Source: an uncultured Pseudoteredinibacter sp. (GTDB lineage: Bacteria; Pseudomonadota; Gammaproteobacteria; Pseudomonadales; Cellvibrionaceae). Taken from it: a DNA stretch of 64,000 nt. The notes below the pieces were generated by a model, which saw nothing but the letters and a program-made list of their open reading frames with translations, ran no database searches and was not told the DNA's origin. Made by a program: the position numbers and the translations under genes. Where the stretch lies: NCBI RefSeq assembly GCF_947502065.1, contig NZ_CANMYE010000001.1, positions 930,001-994,000 on the forward strand, written 5' to 3'. Below are positions 52,443-61,608 of this stretch, piece by piece. Numbering within the stretch: the first letter of the stretch is position 1; every line of letters starts with the position of its first letter.

Positions 52443-53462
52443 ATGACTGCGCCAATGAACACCGCGATAACCCTTAAGCAACGTCCCAATGGCGAAGTTC
52501 GTGACGAGGATTTTGAAATCAAGCAAAGCCCTGTACGTGAGCTGCAGGATGGCGAATTTCTAATAGAAAACAAATACTTATCACTAGATCCTTATATGCG
52601 TCCACGGCTGAACGATATGCAGGGTTATATGGATCCTGTAGAGATTGGTGCTGTGATTGTTGGTGAAGCCGTAGGTGAAGTAGTCGCCAGCAAGACCGAT
52701 GCCTATAAAGTAGGGGATGTGGTGACCGCCTACACCGGTTGGCAGACCCATTATATTGCCAAGGCCGATGAGCCAATGATTTACAAAGTAGATGCTAAGG
52801 GCTTGGCGCTGTCTGTGTTTTTGGGGGCGGCAGGTATGCCTGGGCGTACGGGCTATTTCGGTTTGACTGAAGTAGGCAAACCACAAGCGGGCGAAACTAT
52901 CGTGGTGTCTGCGGCATCGGGTGCGGTGGGTTCATTGGTTGGCCAAGTTGCCAAGTCGATGGGGTTGCGCGTGGTGGGTGTTGCCGGCGGCAATGAAAAA
53001 TGTAGCTATGTCACTGAAGAATTAGGTTTTGATGCTTGCGTTGATTATAAAGCTGGCAATTTGGATGCTGATCTAGCGGCGGCCTGCCCAAATGGCATTG
53101 ATATCTATTTTGAGAATGTCGGCGGTGCTGTTACTCGTGCCGTAGCCAAATTACTCAACAAAGGTTCCCGTGTGCCGGTCTGTGGTTATGTATCAGCCTA
53201 TAACGCCGAAGATATGGCTGCGGTTGAAACTCCGTTCCATGTTTTTGGCGCACTAGAAGAGCCACCTGAGCACCGTTTCTTTTTAGTTACTGAGTGGCAA
53301 GAGCAACATGGCGAAGCGACCGCACTACTGGCCAACAAAATCAAAAACGGTGAGCTGAAATACCGCGAGTCCGTTGCCGAAGGTATCGATAATGCTGTTG
53401 AGGCGTTCCGCGGTATGCTAAAAGGCAAAAATTTTGGTAAGCAAGTGGTAAAGCTAGGCTAA
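52443..53462 (+). CDS. Zinc-independent NADP-dependent MDR oxidoreductase (CurA/alkenal reductase-like)
   Basis: This 339-aa protein of the medium-chain reductase family lacks the catalytic zinc ligands. Visible signatures are LSLDPYMRPRLND near residue 47, the cofactor-binding VVSAASGAVGSLVGQVAKSMG near residue 155, GGNEKC and YFENVGG. Relatives reduce the carbon-carbon double bond of enones or alkenals. ATG 52443 has GAGG eleven bases upstream. It is first in a row with two acyl-CoA dehydrogenase genes, so it may act on an unsaturated intermediate of the same pathway. Confidence 0.88.
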   Translation: MTAPMNTAITLKQRPNGEVRDEDFEIKQSPVRELQDGEFLIENKYLSLDPYMRPRLNDMQGYMDPVEIGAVIVGEAVGEVVASKTDAYKVGDVVTAYTGWQTHYIAKADEPMIYKVDAKGLALSVFLGAAGMPGRTGYFGLTEVGKPQAGETIVVSAASGAVGSLVGQVAKSMGLRVVGVAGGNEKCSYVTEELGFDACVDYKAGNLDADLAAACPNGIDIYFENVGGAVTRAVAKLLNKGSRVPVCGYVSAYNAEDMAAVETPFHVFGALEEPPEHRFFLVTEWQEQHGEATALLANKIKNGELKYRESVAEGIDNAVEAFRGMLKGKNFGKQVVKLG

Positions 53463-53519
53463 AAGCTGGCTTTACGAATTTTGAATATAAATACCTAGCA
53501 AAAGTAAATGGAGTAAATC

Positions 53520-54725
53520 ATGAATATTGACTTTACCCAAGAAGAGCTGGACTTTCAGCAGGAAGTTCGTCAGTTCTTTGCGGAGCATTATCCAAAAGAT
53601 ATTCAGGAAAAAATTAAGAATAATATACACCCAACGAAAGAAGATTTTATTCGTTGGCAAAAGATTTTGAACGACAAAGGTTGGTTGGCTGAAAACTGGC
53701 CGGTGGAGTATGGTGGTACCGGATGGACGCCTACCCAGAAATATATTGTGCAACAAGAAAAAGCCAGAGCTCATGTTTTGGGTACTATTCCGTTTGGTGT
53801 CACTATGGTGGCGCCGGTGATTTACACCTACGGTAATGAAGAGCAGAAAAAACGCTTTTTACCTGATATTTTGGAATCCAATGTATGGTGGTGTCAGGGT
53901 TACTCGGAGCCTGGCGCAGGTTCTGATTTGGCCGCTTTAAAAACCAGTGCCGTACGTGATGGTGATGACTATATCATTAATGGTACAAAAACCTGGACGA
54001 CACTGGGCCACTGGGCTGAATGGATGTTTTGTCTAGTGCGTACAGATCCTGATGCACCAAAGAAGCAACAGGGCATTAGCTTTATCTTAATCGATATGTC
54101 GACCCCGGGTATTAGTGTTTCACCTATTTTGACGCTGGACGAAGAGCGTGAAGTGAACGAAGTTCATTTCGATAATGTGCGTGTGCCAGCGGTCAATCTT
54201 ATTGGTGAAGAAAACAAAGGTTGGACCTACGCTAAGTTGTTGTTGACTCACGAGCGTACCAGTATTGCCAATGTGCAAAATTCTAAAGTGCGTTTGGAAA
54301 AAGTTAAGAGCTTGGCTCAAGAAACTCCAGCCCACGACGGTGAAGGTATACTTTGGCAAGATGAAATGTTCCGTACCAAAGTGGCTAATGTTGAGTTGGA
54401 TTTAACCGCTTTAGAATACACTGAACTACGTACTTTAGCTGCAGTTGCTTCTGGCGGTGCCCCCGGCCCTGAATCTTCTATTTTGAAGATTAAAGGTACG
54501 GAAGTTATGCAAGCTATCGATGAGTTGTTTGTTGAGCTTGCAGGTTACCACGCCATGCCGTTTACTCAGGCACAGTATCATGACGGCTTTGAAGGCGAGC
54601 GAATTGGCGATTGGTTTGAAACTAATACTGGTCCGCACTATTTCAATAACCGTAAGCAATCGATTTTCGGCGGTACCAACGAAATTCAAAAAGGCATTAT
54701 TTGTAAGGCCGTGTTGGGTCTGTAA
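53520..54725 (+). CDS. Acyl-CoA dehydrogenase, heteromeric type, larger subunit
   Basis: This 401-aa flavoprotein of the acyl-CoA dehydrogenase family has WCQGYSEPGAGSDLAALKT near residue 123 (FAD contact) and INGTKTWTTLGHWAEW. At the place where medium-chain enzymes carry the catalytic Glu (YEGT), it reads IFGGTNEIQKG, with Gly instead. This is common in enzymes that work as two-protein pairs on bulky acyl-CoAs, such as pimeloyl-CoA or steroid side chains. GGAG lies upstream of the start. The second subunit gene follows 10 bp downstream. Confidence 0.92.
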   Translation: MNIDFTQEELDFQQEVRQFFAEHYPKDIQEKIKNNIHPTKEDFIRWQKILNDKGWLAENWPVEYGGTGWTPTQKYIVQQEKARAHVLGTIPFGVTMVAPVIYTYGNEEQKKRFLPDILESNVWWCQGYSEPGAGSDLAALKTSAVRDGDDYIINGTKTWTTLGHWAEWMFCLVRTDPDAPKKQQGISFILIDMSTPGISVSPILTLDEEREVNEVHFDNVRVPAVNLIGEENKGWTYAKLLLTHERTSIANVQNSKVRLEKVKSLAQETPAHDGEGILWQDEMFRTKVANVELDLTALEYTELRTLAAVASGGAPGPESSILKIKGTEVMQAIDELFVELAGYHAMPFTQAQYHDGFEGERIGDWFETNTGPHYFNNRKQSIFGGTNEIQKGIICKAVLGL

Positions 54726-54735
54726 GGAGAAGAAC

Positions 54736-55869
54736 ATGGACTTTTCATTAAGCGAAGAACAACAGCTGTTAAAAGACAGCATTGAAAAATTTGTGAGCAG
54801 TGACTACGACTTTGAAGCACGTCGTGAATTGGTGAATTCTGATTTGGGTTACAGTGCTGAGCACTGGGCCATGTTTGCCGAATTAGGCTGGTTAGGCATG
54901 GGTTTTTCCGAAGCCGATGGCGGCTATGGCGGCACAGCCAGCGATTTAATGGTAATCATGCAGGCCTTTGGTAAAGGTTTAGTGATTGAGCCATTCTTGG
55001 CCAACTGCGTATTGGCCGGTGGCGCTGTGGCTGAACTAGCTTCAGGCCCACAAAAAGAAGCGCTGTTAGCTTCAGTGATCGGCGGTGAGCAACAACTGGC
55101 GCTAGCCTATGCAGAAAAGCAAGCTCGCTACAATGTGGCTAATTGTAAAACCCAAGCTGAAAAATCAGACGATGGCTATAGCATCAGTGGTGAGAAGATC
55201 GCGGTTTTAAACGGCGGCAATGCGGATACAATTTTAGTGCTTGCTCGCACTAATGGTGCCCAAAATGATGAGGCAGGCTTGTCATTATTTGCTGTGCCTG
55301 CTGAAGCACAGGGGCTAGAGCGCGTGGCCTACACCACCGTTGATGGCTTTACCGGTGCCGATATTAAGCTTAGCAATGTGCAAGTAGCGGCCGATGCCTT
55401 AATTGGACAAGAGGGTAGTGCTTTCGCTGCGCTAAGTCGTGTGATGGATCGCGCTCGCCTAGCGGTTTGTGCAGAAGCTTTAGGTAATATGGAAACTTTA
55501 CTTACTAAAACGGTAGAGTACACCAAAACTCGTAAACAATTTGGCTTTACGCTGTCTTTCTTCCAGGCTCTGCAGCATCGCATGGCAGATATGTTTGTTG
55601 AATGTCAGCAGGCCCAATCAATGTTGCTAATGGCGGCTATGAAATTTGACGCTAATGCTGAAGATGCCGGTACTGCTGTTTCGGCGGCAAAAGCTCGTAT
55701 CGGTCAGGCCGCAAAGCTGGTTGGCCAGGAAGCTGTGCAATTGCATGGTGGTATGGGTGTGACGGATGAGCTAGATGTAGGTCACTACTTTAAGCGCTTA
55801 ACCATCATTGACACTTTATTTGGGAATACTGATTACCACTTAAAGCGTTATACGCAGGCGATGGCCTAA
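54736..55869 (+). CDS. Acyl-CoA dehydrogenase, heteromeric type, smaller subunit
   Basis: The start ATG 54736 follows a strong AAGGAG, giving 377 aa. The longer frame from 54520 only reads through the previous gene and is rejected. The protein starts MDFSLSEEQQLLKDSIEKFV and has the family parts YGGTASDLMVIM and YTKTRKQFGFTLSFFQALQH near residue 255. It ends VQLHGGMGVTDELDVGHYFK followed by IDTLFGNTDYHLKRY. The canonical YEGT Glu is not present here either. Together with the previous gene it probably forms one alpha2beta2-type enzyme. A terminator follows. Confidence 0.92.
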   Translation: MDFSLSEEQQLLKDSIEKFVSSDYDFEARRELVNSDLGYSAEHWAMFAELGWLGMGFSEADGGYGGTASDLMVIMQAFGKGLVIEPFLANCVLAGGAVAELASGPQKEALLASVIGGEQQLALAYAEKQARYNVANCKTQAEKSDDGYSISGEKIAVLNGGNADTILVLARTNGAQNDEAGLSLFAVPAEAQGLERVAYTTVDGFTGADIKLSNVQVAADALIGQEGSAFAALSRVMDRARLAVCAEALGNMETLLTKTVEYTKTRKQFGFTLSFFQALQHRMADMFVECQQAQSMLLMAAMKFDANAEDAGTAVSAAKARIGQAAKLVGQEAVQLHGGMGVTDELDVGHYFKRLTIIDTLFGNTDYHLKRYTQAMA

Positions 55870-55905
55870 AGCGTATTGAGCGTTTCCTGCTACATTATGC
55901 AAATC

Positions 55906-55937
55906 AAAGGGCAGCCTGAATAAGGCTGCCCTTTTTT
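55906..55937 (+). terminator. Terminator of the acyl-CoA dehydrogenase operon
   Basis: GGGCAGCC (55909-55916), loop TGAATAA and GGCTGCCC (55924-55931) are followed by six T. Confidence 0.92.
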
Positions 55938-56114
55938 GTATGAGCGGCTTCGAAACTGGATTGAAAGCTATTTTATGCCGTTACGCATGTGTTTGGCGAA
56001 GCTGCCCAGGAAAGTAATTGGCAAATACGTCTGAGCGAAGATAAGATTAGCCTTAACCCGATCTGACGTTAATCTCGTTATTAAGGATAAACAATCAAAA
56101 AGAAAGGATATCTT

Positions 56115-57608
56115 ATGCTACTGTTGCAAGGTGTGAAGGGCTTTGTAATAAGCTTGCTGGCTGCTCTTTTACCTGCCTTTACAGTATTGGCACAGCCAAT
56201 AGTCTCCGATTTTAATGATTTTTCGCCTTTAGCTAGTGCTAAACCAGAAGACAGTTTACCGTTAATTTCTTGGCGTTATTCTGCCAAAGGGAATGCTGCA
56301 TTTCGTCATGTTAAGCGGGCAGATGGCAATACCGCTATCGGTATCGATGCTGCAGGGGAAAAGGCTATGGCTCGTTTGATGTCATCCCCTGATATTAAGT
56401 TAATTCAAGAAAACACAACGGTATTTAGAGCTTCGGTGTACAGTGATGGCGTGGAGGGTGGTGCCCACTTGTTTCTAACTGTGAAGTCTGGCCATCAGAG
56501 AATTTTTAAAGAGGATATGAAAGCAACACCGATCTTCGGAGATAGTGACTGGCAACAGTATGAATTTGTTGTCCCGAGGTTGGAAAATGCCAGCTCGGTT
56601 AGCCTAGGGCTAATGTTGTTTGGGAAAGGGCGGGTGCTCTTAGATGATGTTTCGCTAAGCCCTTATATTATAGGCCCAAGCTTGGGATCCGCTAAAAAAG
56701 GTGAATCAGCCAAGATAACTGAACAATACAATGCTTTACCCTTAGCGGAGGAGTTTTACCAGCTGCTTGAAGATAACTTTTATTTTTCCGATAAATTAGA
56801 TATGACACAGTTATACGCTGATCTAATCTCAGCAGCGAGATCGACTCGTAGTGAAAGGGAAGTCGTTGCTTATTTTAAGGCCCTTGTGGCCTCGTTAAAT
56901 CACAGACATACATCTTATATAGATAACAATATTCTAGGCTATCCTAAAGCTATTTCTAGGAACACTCGAAACATTGTTGAGCGGCGTGATGGCTATGCTT
57001 ATGCAAAGATTGTTTACCCTCACTCTTCCATTGAGCATATTCAGGCTTCAATTGAGAGTACTTCTGCCCGTATCAGTGAACTTTATCAAGAAGGATTGAC
57101 CTCGTGGGTTTTGGATTTGCGAGGCATGTCAGGTGGAAATAGTGTGTCACTTATGGATATGGTCTATCCTCTGCTCGCAAAAGGGCGAGCTTCTGGCATG
57201 ATCACCAATAAGGGGCGGCAGCTCTTTTACCATATTTCAGATGCAGGAATCAGCCTGCTTGATGGTGCTGTGAGAAAAGAAAGAGTCACGTATTCCCATA
57301 AAATAGTTTCATTACTCAACCCTAACTTTCCGCTTGCCGTGCTTATAGATAAAAATACGGCAAGTGCTGCGGAATCCCTTGCTCTGGCCCTCAGAGAAAG
57401 GCCGAATACCCGGTTTTTTGGTGAAGCTAGTGCGGCGATGCTGAGTGCTAATGCGGCAATGCCACTATCTAATGGTGATATTCTTGTCTTGAGTGGTGCG
57501 CAGGCCATTGATAACGAAGGTAATAAAAAACTCTATATAGAGCCTGATGTAAAACTAAAGCCTGCAAAGGCATTAGAGGCCGCACTAAAATGGCTGGAAT
57601 CTCAATAG
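56115..57608 (+). CDS. Exported S41 family peptidase with N-terminal carbohydrate-binding-like domain
   Basis: This 497-aa protein has a signal peptide (residues 1-26, ending TVLAQP). Residues 30-185 form a beta-sandwich of galactose-binding type, ending in GKGRVLLDDVSLSP. A helical stretch (205-270) resembles the tricorn C1-like part, and the S41 catalytic core follows: LDLRGMSGGNSVSLMDMVYP near residue 335 and IDKNTASAAESLALAL near residue 412 (catalytic Ser and nearby Glu). No PDZ domain is seen between them, unlike CtpA proteases. ATG 56115 has AAAGGA upstream. The substrate is unknown. It precedes the sensor kinase gene, but 625 bp away. Confidence 0.82.
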   Translation: MLLLQGVKGFVISLLAALLPAFTVLAQPIVSDFNDFSPLASAKPEDSLPLISWRYSAKGNAAFRHVKRADGNTAIGIDAAGEKAMARLMSSPDIKLIQENTTVFRASVYSDGVEGGAHLFLTVKSGHQRIFKEDMKATPIFGDSDWQQYEFVVPRLENASSVSLGLMLFGKGRVLLDDVSLSPYIIGPSLGSAKKGESAKITEQYNALPLAEEFYQLLEDNFYFSDKLDMTQLYADLISAARSTRSEREVVAYFKALVASLNHRHTSYIDNNILGYPKAISRNTRNIVERRDGYAYAKIVYPHSSIEHIQASIESTSARISELYQEGLTSWVLDLRGMSGGNSVSLMDMVYPLLAKGRASGMITNKGRQLFYHISDAGISLLDGAVRKERVTYSHKIVSLLNPNFPLAVLIDKNTASAAESLALALRERPNTRFFGEASAAMLSANAAMPLSNGDILVLSGAQAIDNEGNKKLYIEPDVKLKPAKALEAALKWLESQ

Positions 57609-58233
57609 GGTTCAATTTACGGATCTCTCGTTCTTGTGTGTACTTATTTATTGCGGCTGTTTGCCTTCGCCTAATGAACATTCATGGGCCATTATTTTTC
57701 TGGTTGATTTTAGGGTTCGGGTGCCTAAGGTGTTCGCTTGTCCGGCGGATGTTTCAAAAAAGCATAGTCTGACTGTCGTTGCTTGCTTTCCTCATATGAA
57801 CTTGCTACCCAATCGTTAAGCTATTGAGTCATCTGTCTATTTGACACTTTAATGACAAATTTACATAGCGGTGTACCCGTAGTTTCCTACTGCCCTCCAA
57901 AGAAAGGTGGTCAGCTCCACCTCGTAATCATAGGCCTAAGCTTTTTGCTGTGAACTCAGGTGAGTAGCGCTTACTGTAAATCAAATGTTCTCCCATTTTG
58001 TTTTGCGTCTAAAAATACTTACTTTGATGATCTGACAGACCTTATTGCTATGAGCTTTGTTTTGACTATCCCCTTGTCTTGAAAGGTGAGTGTGGATCTT
58101 CAGTAGCTGTATTACGTGCCTAGTCCAATAAGGCTTGGATTGAGGAATGGCACGACATGTTTGGCCGTAAACTTAGCAAAGTTGTGGGTATTGATTACAC
58201 TTGTTTTGTCCTTCCTTCTTTTATTAGTTGCTT
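57609..58233. other. Long gene-free region between peptidase and sensor kinase genes
   Basis: This stretch is 625 bp. Short open frames lack ribosome binding sites and have unlikely compositions. A small stem AGGTGG/CCACCT lies at 57905-57922. I find no clear terminator, promoter or RNA gene, though a regulatory RNA cannot be excluded. Confidence 0.5.
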
Positions 58234-61200
58234 ATGCGTACGCTATTATCAATTGTGAAATTGGTGTTGTTGCTGCCTTTATTGGCTCCAGCAGCTTCAA
58301 TTGAACTTAGTTTGTTTGATCAAGCAAGCCCAAATTATCTCAAAGTCGATACGGGTAATGTTCCTGTTTATATAGTTGCTATGGCCACCTCGACCAGTGG
58401 TCTTCTATGGGTAGCTTCGGGAGACGGGGTATTTAATTACGATGGTTATGACTATAAGAAACTGGACTATCGAAACCAAGATGGTGAGCTTTTGGGTAAG
58501 GCATACATCTCGTCAATTATTGCGGCTCCTGATGGTGTTATTTGGGCAGGGGCAATTGGAAATGGTCTTGTTAGGATTGATGAGCAAAGTAGGCAGTTCG
58601 AAGTGTTTGCCCATAAACCGGGAGATGACAGTAGTTTGGTGAATGACCGCATTCATGGTCTGCTATTGGATGGCAACGAAGGTATATGGCTGGCAACCGA
58701 TAAAGGGCTCGATTATTTTGATTTTGAGAGCGAAACATTTCAGCACTATGATTTGCCTGATAAAAAAGGTCGCAAGTTCAACGTAATTCGGCAGGGCAAC
58801 AGCGGTGATCTTTTGCTTGGATCTATCAGTGGCATGTATTCCTTTGACATTGAGTCGCATGTTTTTACGAATATATCGGGGGAGGGCAGCGTCAATCTGA
58901 AAAAATCAAATGTACGTGATATCTACCTGGACGAGAAAAACCGGATGTGGGTTGGGACTTGGAGCAGTGGCGTATATTTGTTTGATGGTAAAGCGCAACC
59001 CCAAAAAATAGGCTCGTATGCTCTAGCTAGAAAGTTTTTACGTGTCGAGGATGAGGTATGGTTGGGTTCTCGTGATAACGGGCTTATTATTTACGATTTT
59101 GAGACCGCAGCGCTTAAGAAAAAAGAAGAAGGTGATCGTTATCGCCCAATGACATTCCCTAAAAATACCATGTCAACACTTCATGAAGACAATAATGGGA
59201 TAATATGGTTTGGAACTTGGGGGGGGAGCATATGGTTCGTTACGCCCTCTAGGCGTTTCTCGCGCTCATTACTTTACAGTCCTAGCGTAAAGAGACCTGG
59301 TGTCAGCTCAGAGATTACAGCGATAGTGGGCTTGGAAAATGGTGAATTATGGGTGTCGAGTTTAGGAGGCGGTATCGATGTTTTTGATGCGCAAGACCGT
59401 TTTCAATACACGATTACAAGCCAATCTGACACAGTACTCCAGTTGCCGAGTGATAATATCAAAGAAATGGCGTTCGATCGTTCGGGGGATTTATTCATTA
59501 ATACTTCTGCGTCGGGAACGTTTAGATATAGAAAAAAGCTTACTAGTGACGAATCTATTGGGGGCCTACAGTGGCAGCGCGTTCAGTGTTTTACCGCATC
59601 CGGCCTCAGCCCCAATGATGCTTTGGATCTAAAAGCGTTACCCGATGGCGGGATGTTGCTTACCGACCCTGCAGATGCGTTTGTTGTCAAGAGTACAGAG
59701 GATTTTTCATGCGATATGCAAAGCCTGGATGTTTCAGACAGAGCCTCACCTTTTAGTGCGGTCATACTCGATGATGATAGAGTTGTTTTAATGGCCTATG
59801 GCCAGCTCTATTGGTTAAAGCCGGGTAGTTATCATGTGGAAGATTTTAAATATACTTTTGAAGGTGTTGATACCAAATCCGAGCCGCAGTTTATTATTGG
59901 GTACACCCTTCCTTCAGGCAGGACGTTTTTTAGTACCAGTTTTTCAGTGTTCAGTTTAAAAGAGAAGCCCAATAAGTCCTTTGTGTTAAAGAAGGAGTTC
60001 TCCAGTGATAATAATAGTTATTTATGGACGGAGCATGATGACAACTATCTATGGGGGGATGGAGTCTATTGGTCGAAAGAAAGTAAAGCCTATAGAGCAA
60101 TTACAGAAGGTGATGGAGCACTTCGCAATACTGGGTTTTTATTGGGCTTTGTGACTAGAAATAATGGGGATGTCGTAACTGCTCGGCGTTCAGGATTGCA
60201 AGTTTTTCGGTTAAAGAATTTCTCCGAATGGGAGCATCAGCCCTTGCTTAAGATTAATGATGTATTTGTTAAGGGCATGGCAAGGCAAGGCAGTTTAGAG
60301 TCGCTTGTGTTAGCAGCTGAGGAGAGAGAGTTTTCAATAAGTTTTTCCGCATTAGAGTACTCAGGCCCGCAATATATTAGATATAAATACTTTCTAGAGG
60401 GCTTTTCGGAGGAGTGGGGAGAAGTCGGCGCTGATTTTCGACGGGCGACCTACTCTAACTTACCTCCTGGCGACTATACGTTTAAACTGAAATCGACCAA
60501 CCGTCTAGGTGTTTGGTCCGATTTTGAATTAACAATGCCTATCACAGTCTTACCAGCTTGGTACCAAAGCTATTGGTTTTATGCCTTGGTGCTTATCGTT
60601 TTTATAGGTTTTTTATTCGCTATTTATCGCTGGAGGATTAGTTACTATCGAAAAAAGAAAATGGAGTTAGAGCAGCTGGTGCAGGAACGCACAGAGAGCT
60701 TGCAGAGCGCACATACTGCATTGGCCCTAAGTGAGAAGCAGGCCGCGCTTGGGCGCTTGGTTAACGGCGTTGCACATGAGTTTAATACCCCCTTAGGCGT
60801 GATAAGCATGGCGCTTTCTGTGTTACAAAAAAATACCTTGGAGTTGTTTCAAGCATTTGGAATAGACCGAAATGAAGATAGGCCAGTGTCATCGCGTTAC
60901 CGAAAAGTATCAGATAGCCAAACACTGCTAAATGCCAATGTAGAACGATTAAGTAATCTGGTGGGGAGTTTCAAACGAATTTCAGTAGAGGGGAGCGACT
61001 ACAACTTCGGGGAAGTCAATGTATCCGAGGTAGTTCATGCTCTGCCCAAGTTACTAAAAGAGAAAATAGCGGACAGTCCAGCTAGACTGTCTCTAAAGGT
61101 TGATGGGGATTATGTGGTTCACAGCTGTCAGGTCCTTGTGTCGGAGATACTTGTTGAGCTGGTTTGCAATGCTTTGCAACATGGTTTTTCTGGTCAAAAT

Positions 61201-61533
61201 TGGGCACAACTTAATAGCGATGATAGTGATGGCAGCACAGCAGTAGAAGATCCTTTGGTGGTAGTAAGCATGCAGTGGGTCACTAGTACGCAATCTAAAC
61301 GGCCGCAATTACTGATAATAGTGGAGGACAATGGTTGTGGCATACCCCCTGATCTGATGGGATCAGTTTTTGACCCATTTACCTCTAAAGACACTTCAAA
61401 TCTTGGTTTAGGCTTGCATGCATTGGTTAATCTGGTTTCGAATGTATTGGGTGGACATATTGCATGCGAAAAAAGCAAGCTCGGGGGAGCTTGTTTTACA
61501 GTGCTTATGCCCACCCAAAAACAGCAAGAATAA
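58234..61533 (+). CDS. Sensor histidine kinase with two-component-regulator propeller and Y_Y_Y domain
   Basis: I chose ATG 58234 (1099 aa); a TTG two codons earlier is also open. A signal peptide (residues 1-20) leads to a periplasmic propeller of about 640 residues built from repeats such as GLLWVASGDGVFNYDG, NGIIWFGTWGGSIWF and RMWVGTWSSGVYLFDG. A Y_Y_Y domain follows (about 690-760; YKYFLEGFSEEWGEVG, LPPGDYTFKLKSTN). A membrane helix lies near residues 780-800, then a coiled coil. The kinase core has NGVAHEFNTPLGVI (His848) and an ATPase domain with ELVCNALQHGF, DNGCGIPPDLMGSVFDPFTS and LGLGLH. No receiver or DNA-binding domain is attached and no response regulator lies beside it. Relatives sense polysaccharide fragments, which is a hint only. 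Confidence 0.88.
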   Translation: MRTLLSIVKLVLLLPLLAPAASIELSLFDQASPNYLKVDTGNVPVYIVAMATSTSGLLWVASGDGVFNYDGYDYKKLDYRNQDGELLGKAYISSIIAAPDGVIWAGAIGNGLVRIDEQSRQFEVFAHKPGDDSSLVNDRIHGLLLDGNEGIWLATDKGLDYFDFESETFQHYDLPDKKGRKFNVIRQGNSGDLLLGSISGMYSFDIESHVFTNISGEGSVNLKKSNVRDIYLDEKNRMWVGTWSSGVYLFDGKAQPQKIGSYALARKFLRVEDEVWLGSRDNGLIIYDFETAALKKKEEGDRYRPMTFPKNTMSTLHEDNNGIIWFGTWGGSIWFVTPSRRFSRSLLYSPSVKRPGVSSEITAIVGLENGELWVSSLGGGIDVFDAQDRFQYTITSQSDTVLQLPSDNIKEMAFDRSGDLFINTSASGTFRYRKKLTSDESIGGLQWQRVQCFTASGLSPNDALDLKALPDGGMLLTDPADAFVVKSTEDFSCDMQSLDVSDRASPFSAVILDDDRVVLMAYGQLYWLKPGSYHVEDFKYTFEGVDTKSEPQFIIGYTLPSGRTFFSTSFSVFSLKEKPNKSFVLKKEFSSDNNSYLWTEHDDNYLWGDGVYWSKESKAYRAITEGDGALRNTGFLLGFVTRNNGDVVTARRSGLQVFRLKNFSEWEHQPLLKINDVFVKGMARQGSLESLVLAAEEREFSISFSALEYSGPQYIRYKYFLEGFSEEWGEVGADFRRATYSNLPPGDYTFKLKSTNRLGVWSDFELTMPITVLPAWYQSYWFYALVLIVFIGFLFAIYRWRISYYRKKKMELEQLVQERTESLQSAHTALALSEKQAALGRLVNGVAHEFNTPLGVISMALSVLQKNTLELFQAFGIDRNEDRPVSSRYRKVSDSQTLLNANVERLSNLVGSFKRISVEGSDYNFGEVNVSEVVHALPKLLKEKIADSPARLSLKVDGDYVVHSCQVLVSEILVELVCNALQHGFSGQNWAQLNSDDSDGSTAVEDPLVVVSMQWVTSTQSKRPQLLIIVEDNGCGIPPDLMGSVFDPFTSKDTSNLGLGLHALVNLVSNVLGGHIACEKSKLGGACFTVLMPTQKQQE

Positions 61534-61608
61534 AGTCTAAACTTCCCAGACTATACTTAGCGCTGTTTGAAGCAAATAATAAGCCTTTAAGCATTCCGAG
61601 TAATTAAT

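Noticed and set aside
54520..54735. Upstream extension of the second acyl-CoA dehydrogenase
   Set aside because: It reads the previous gene out of frame. ATG 54736 has AAGGAG and the family's typical N-terminus.
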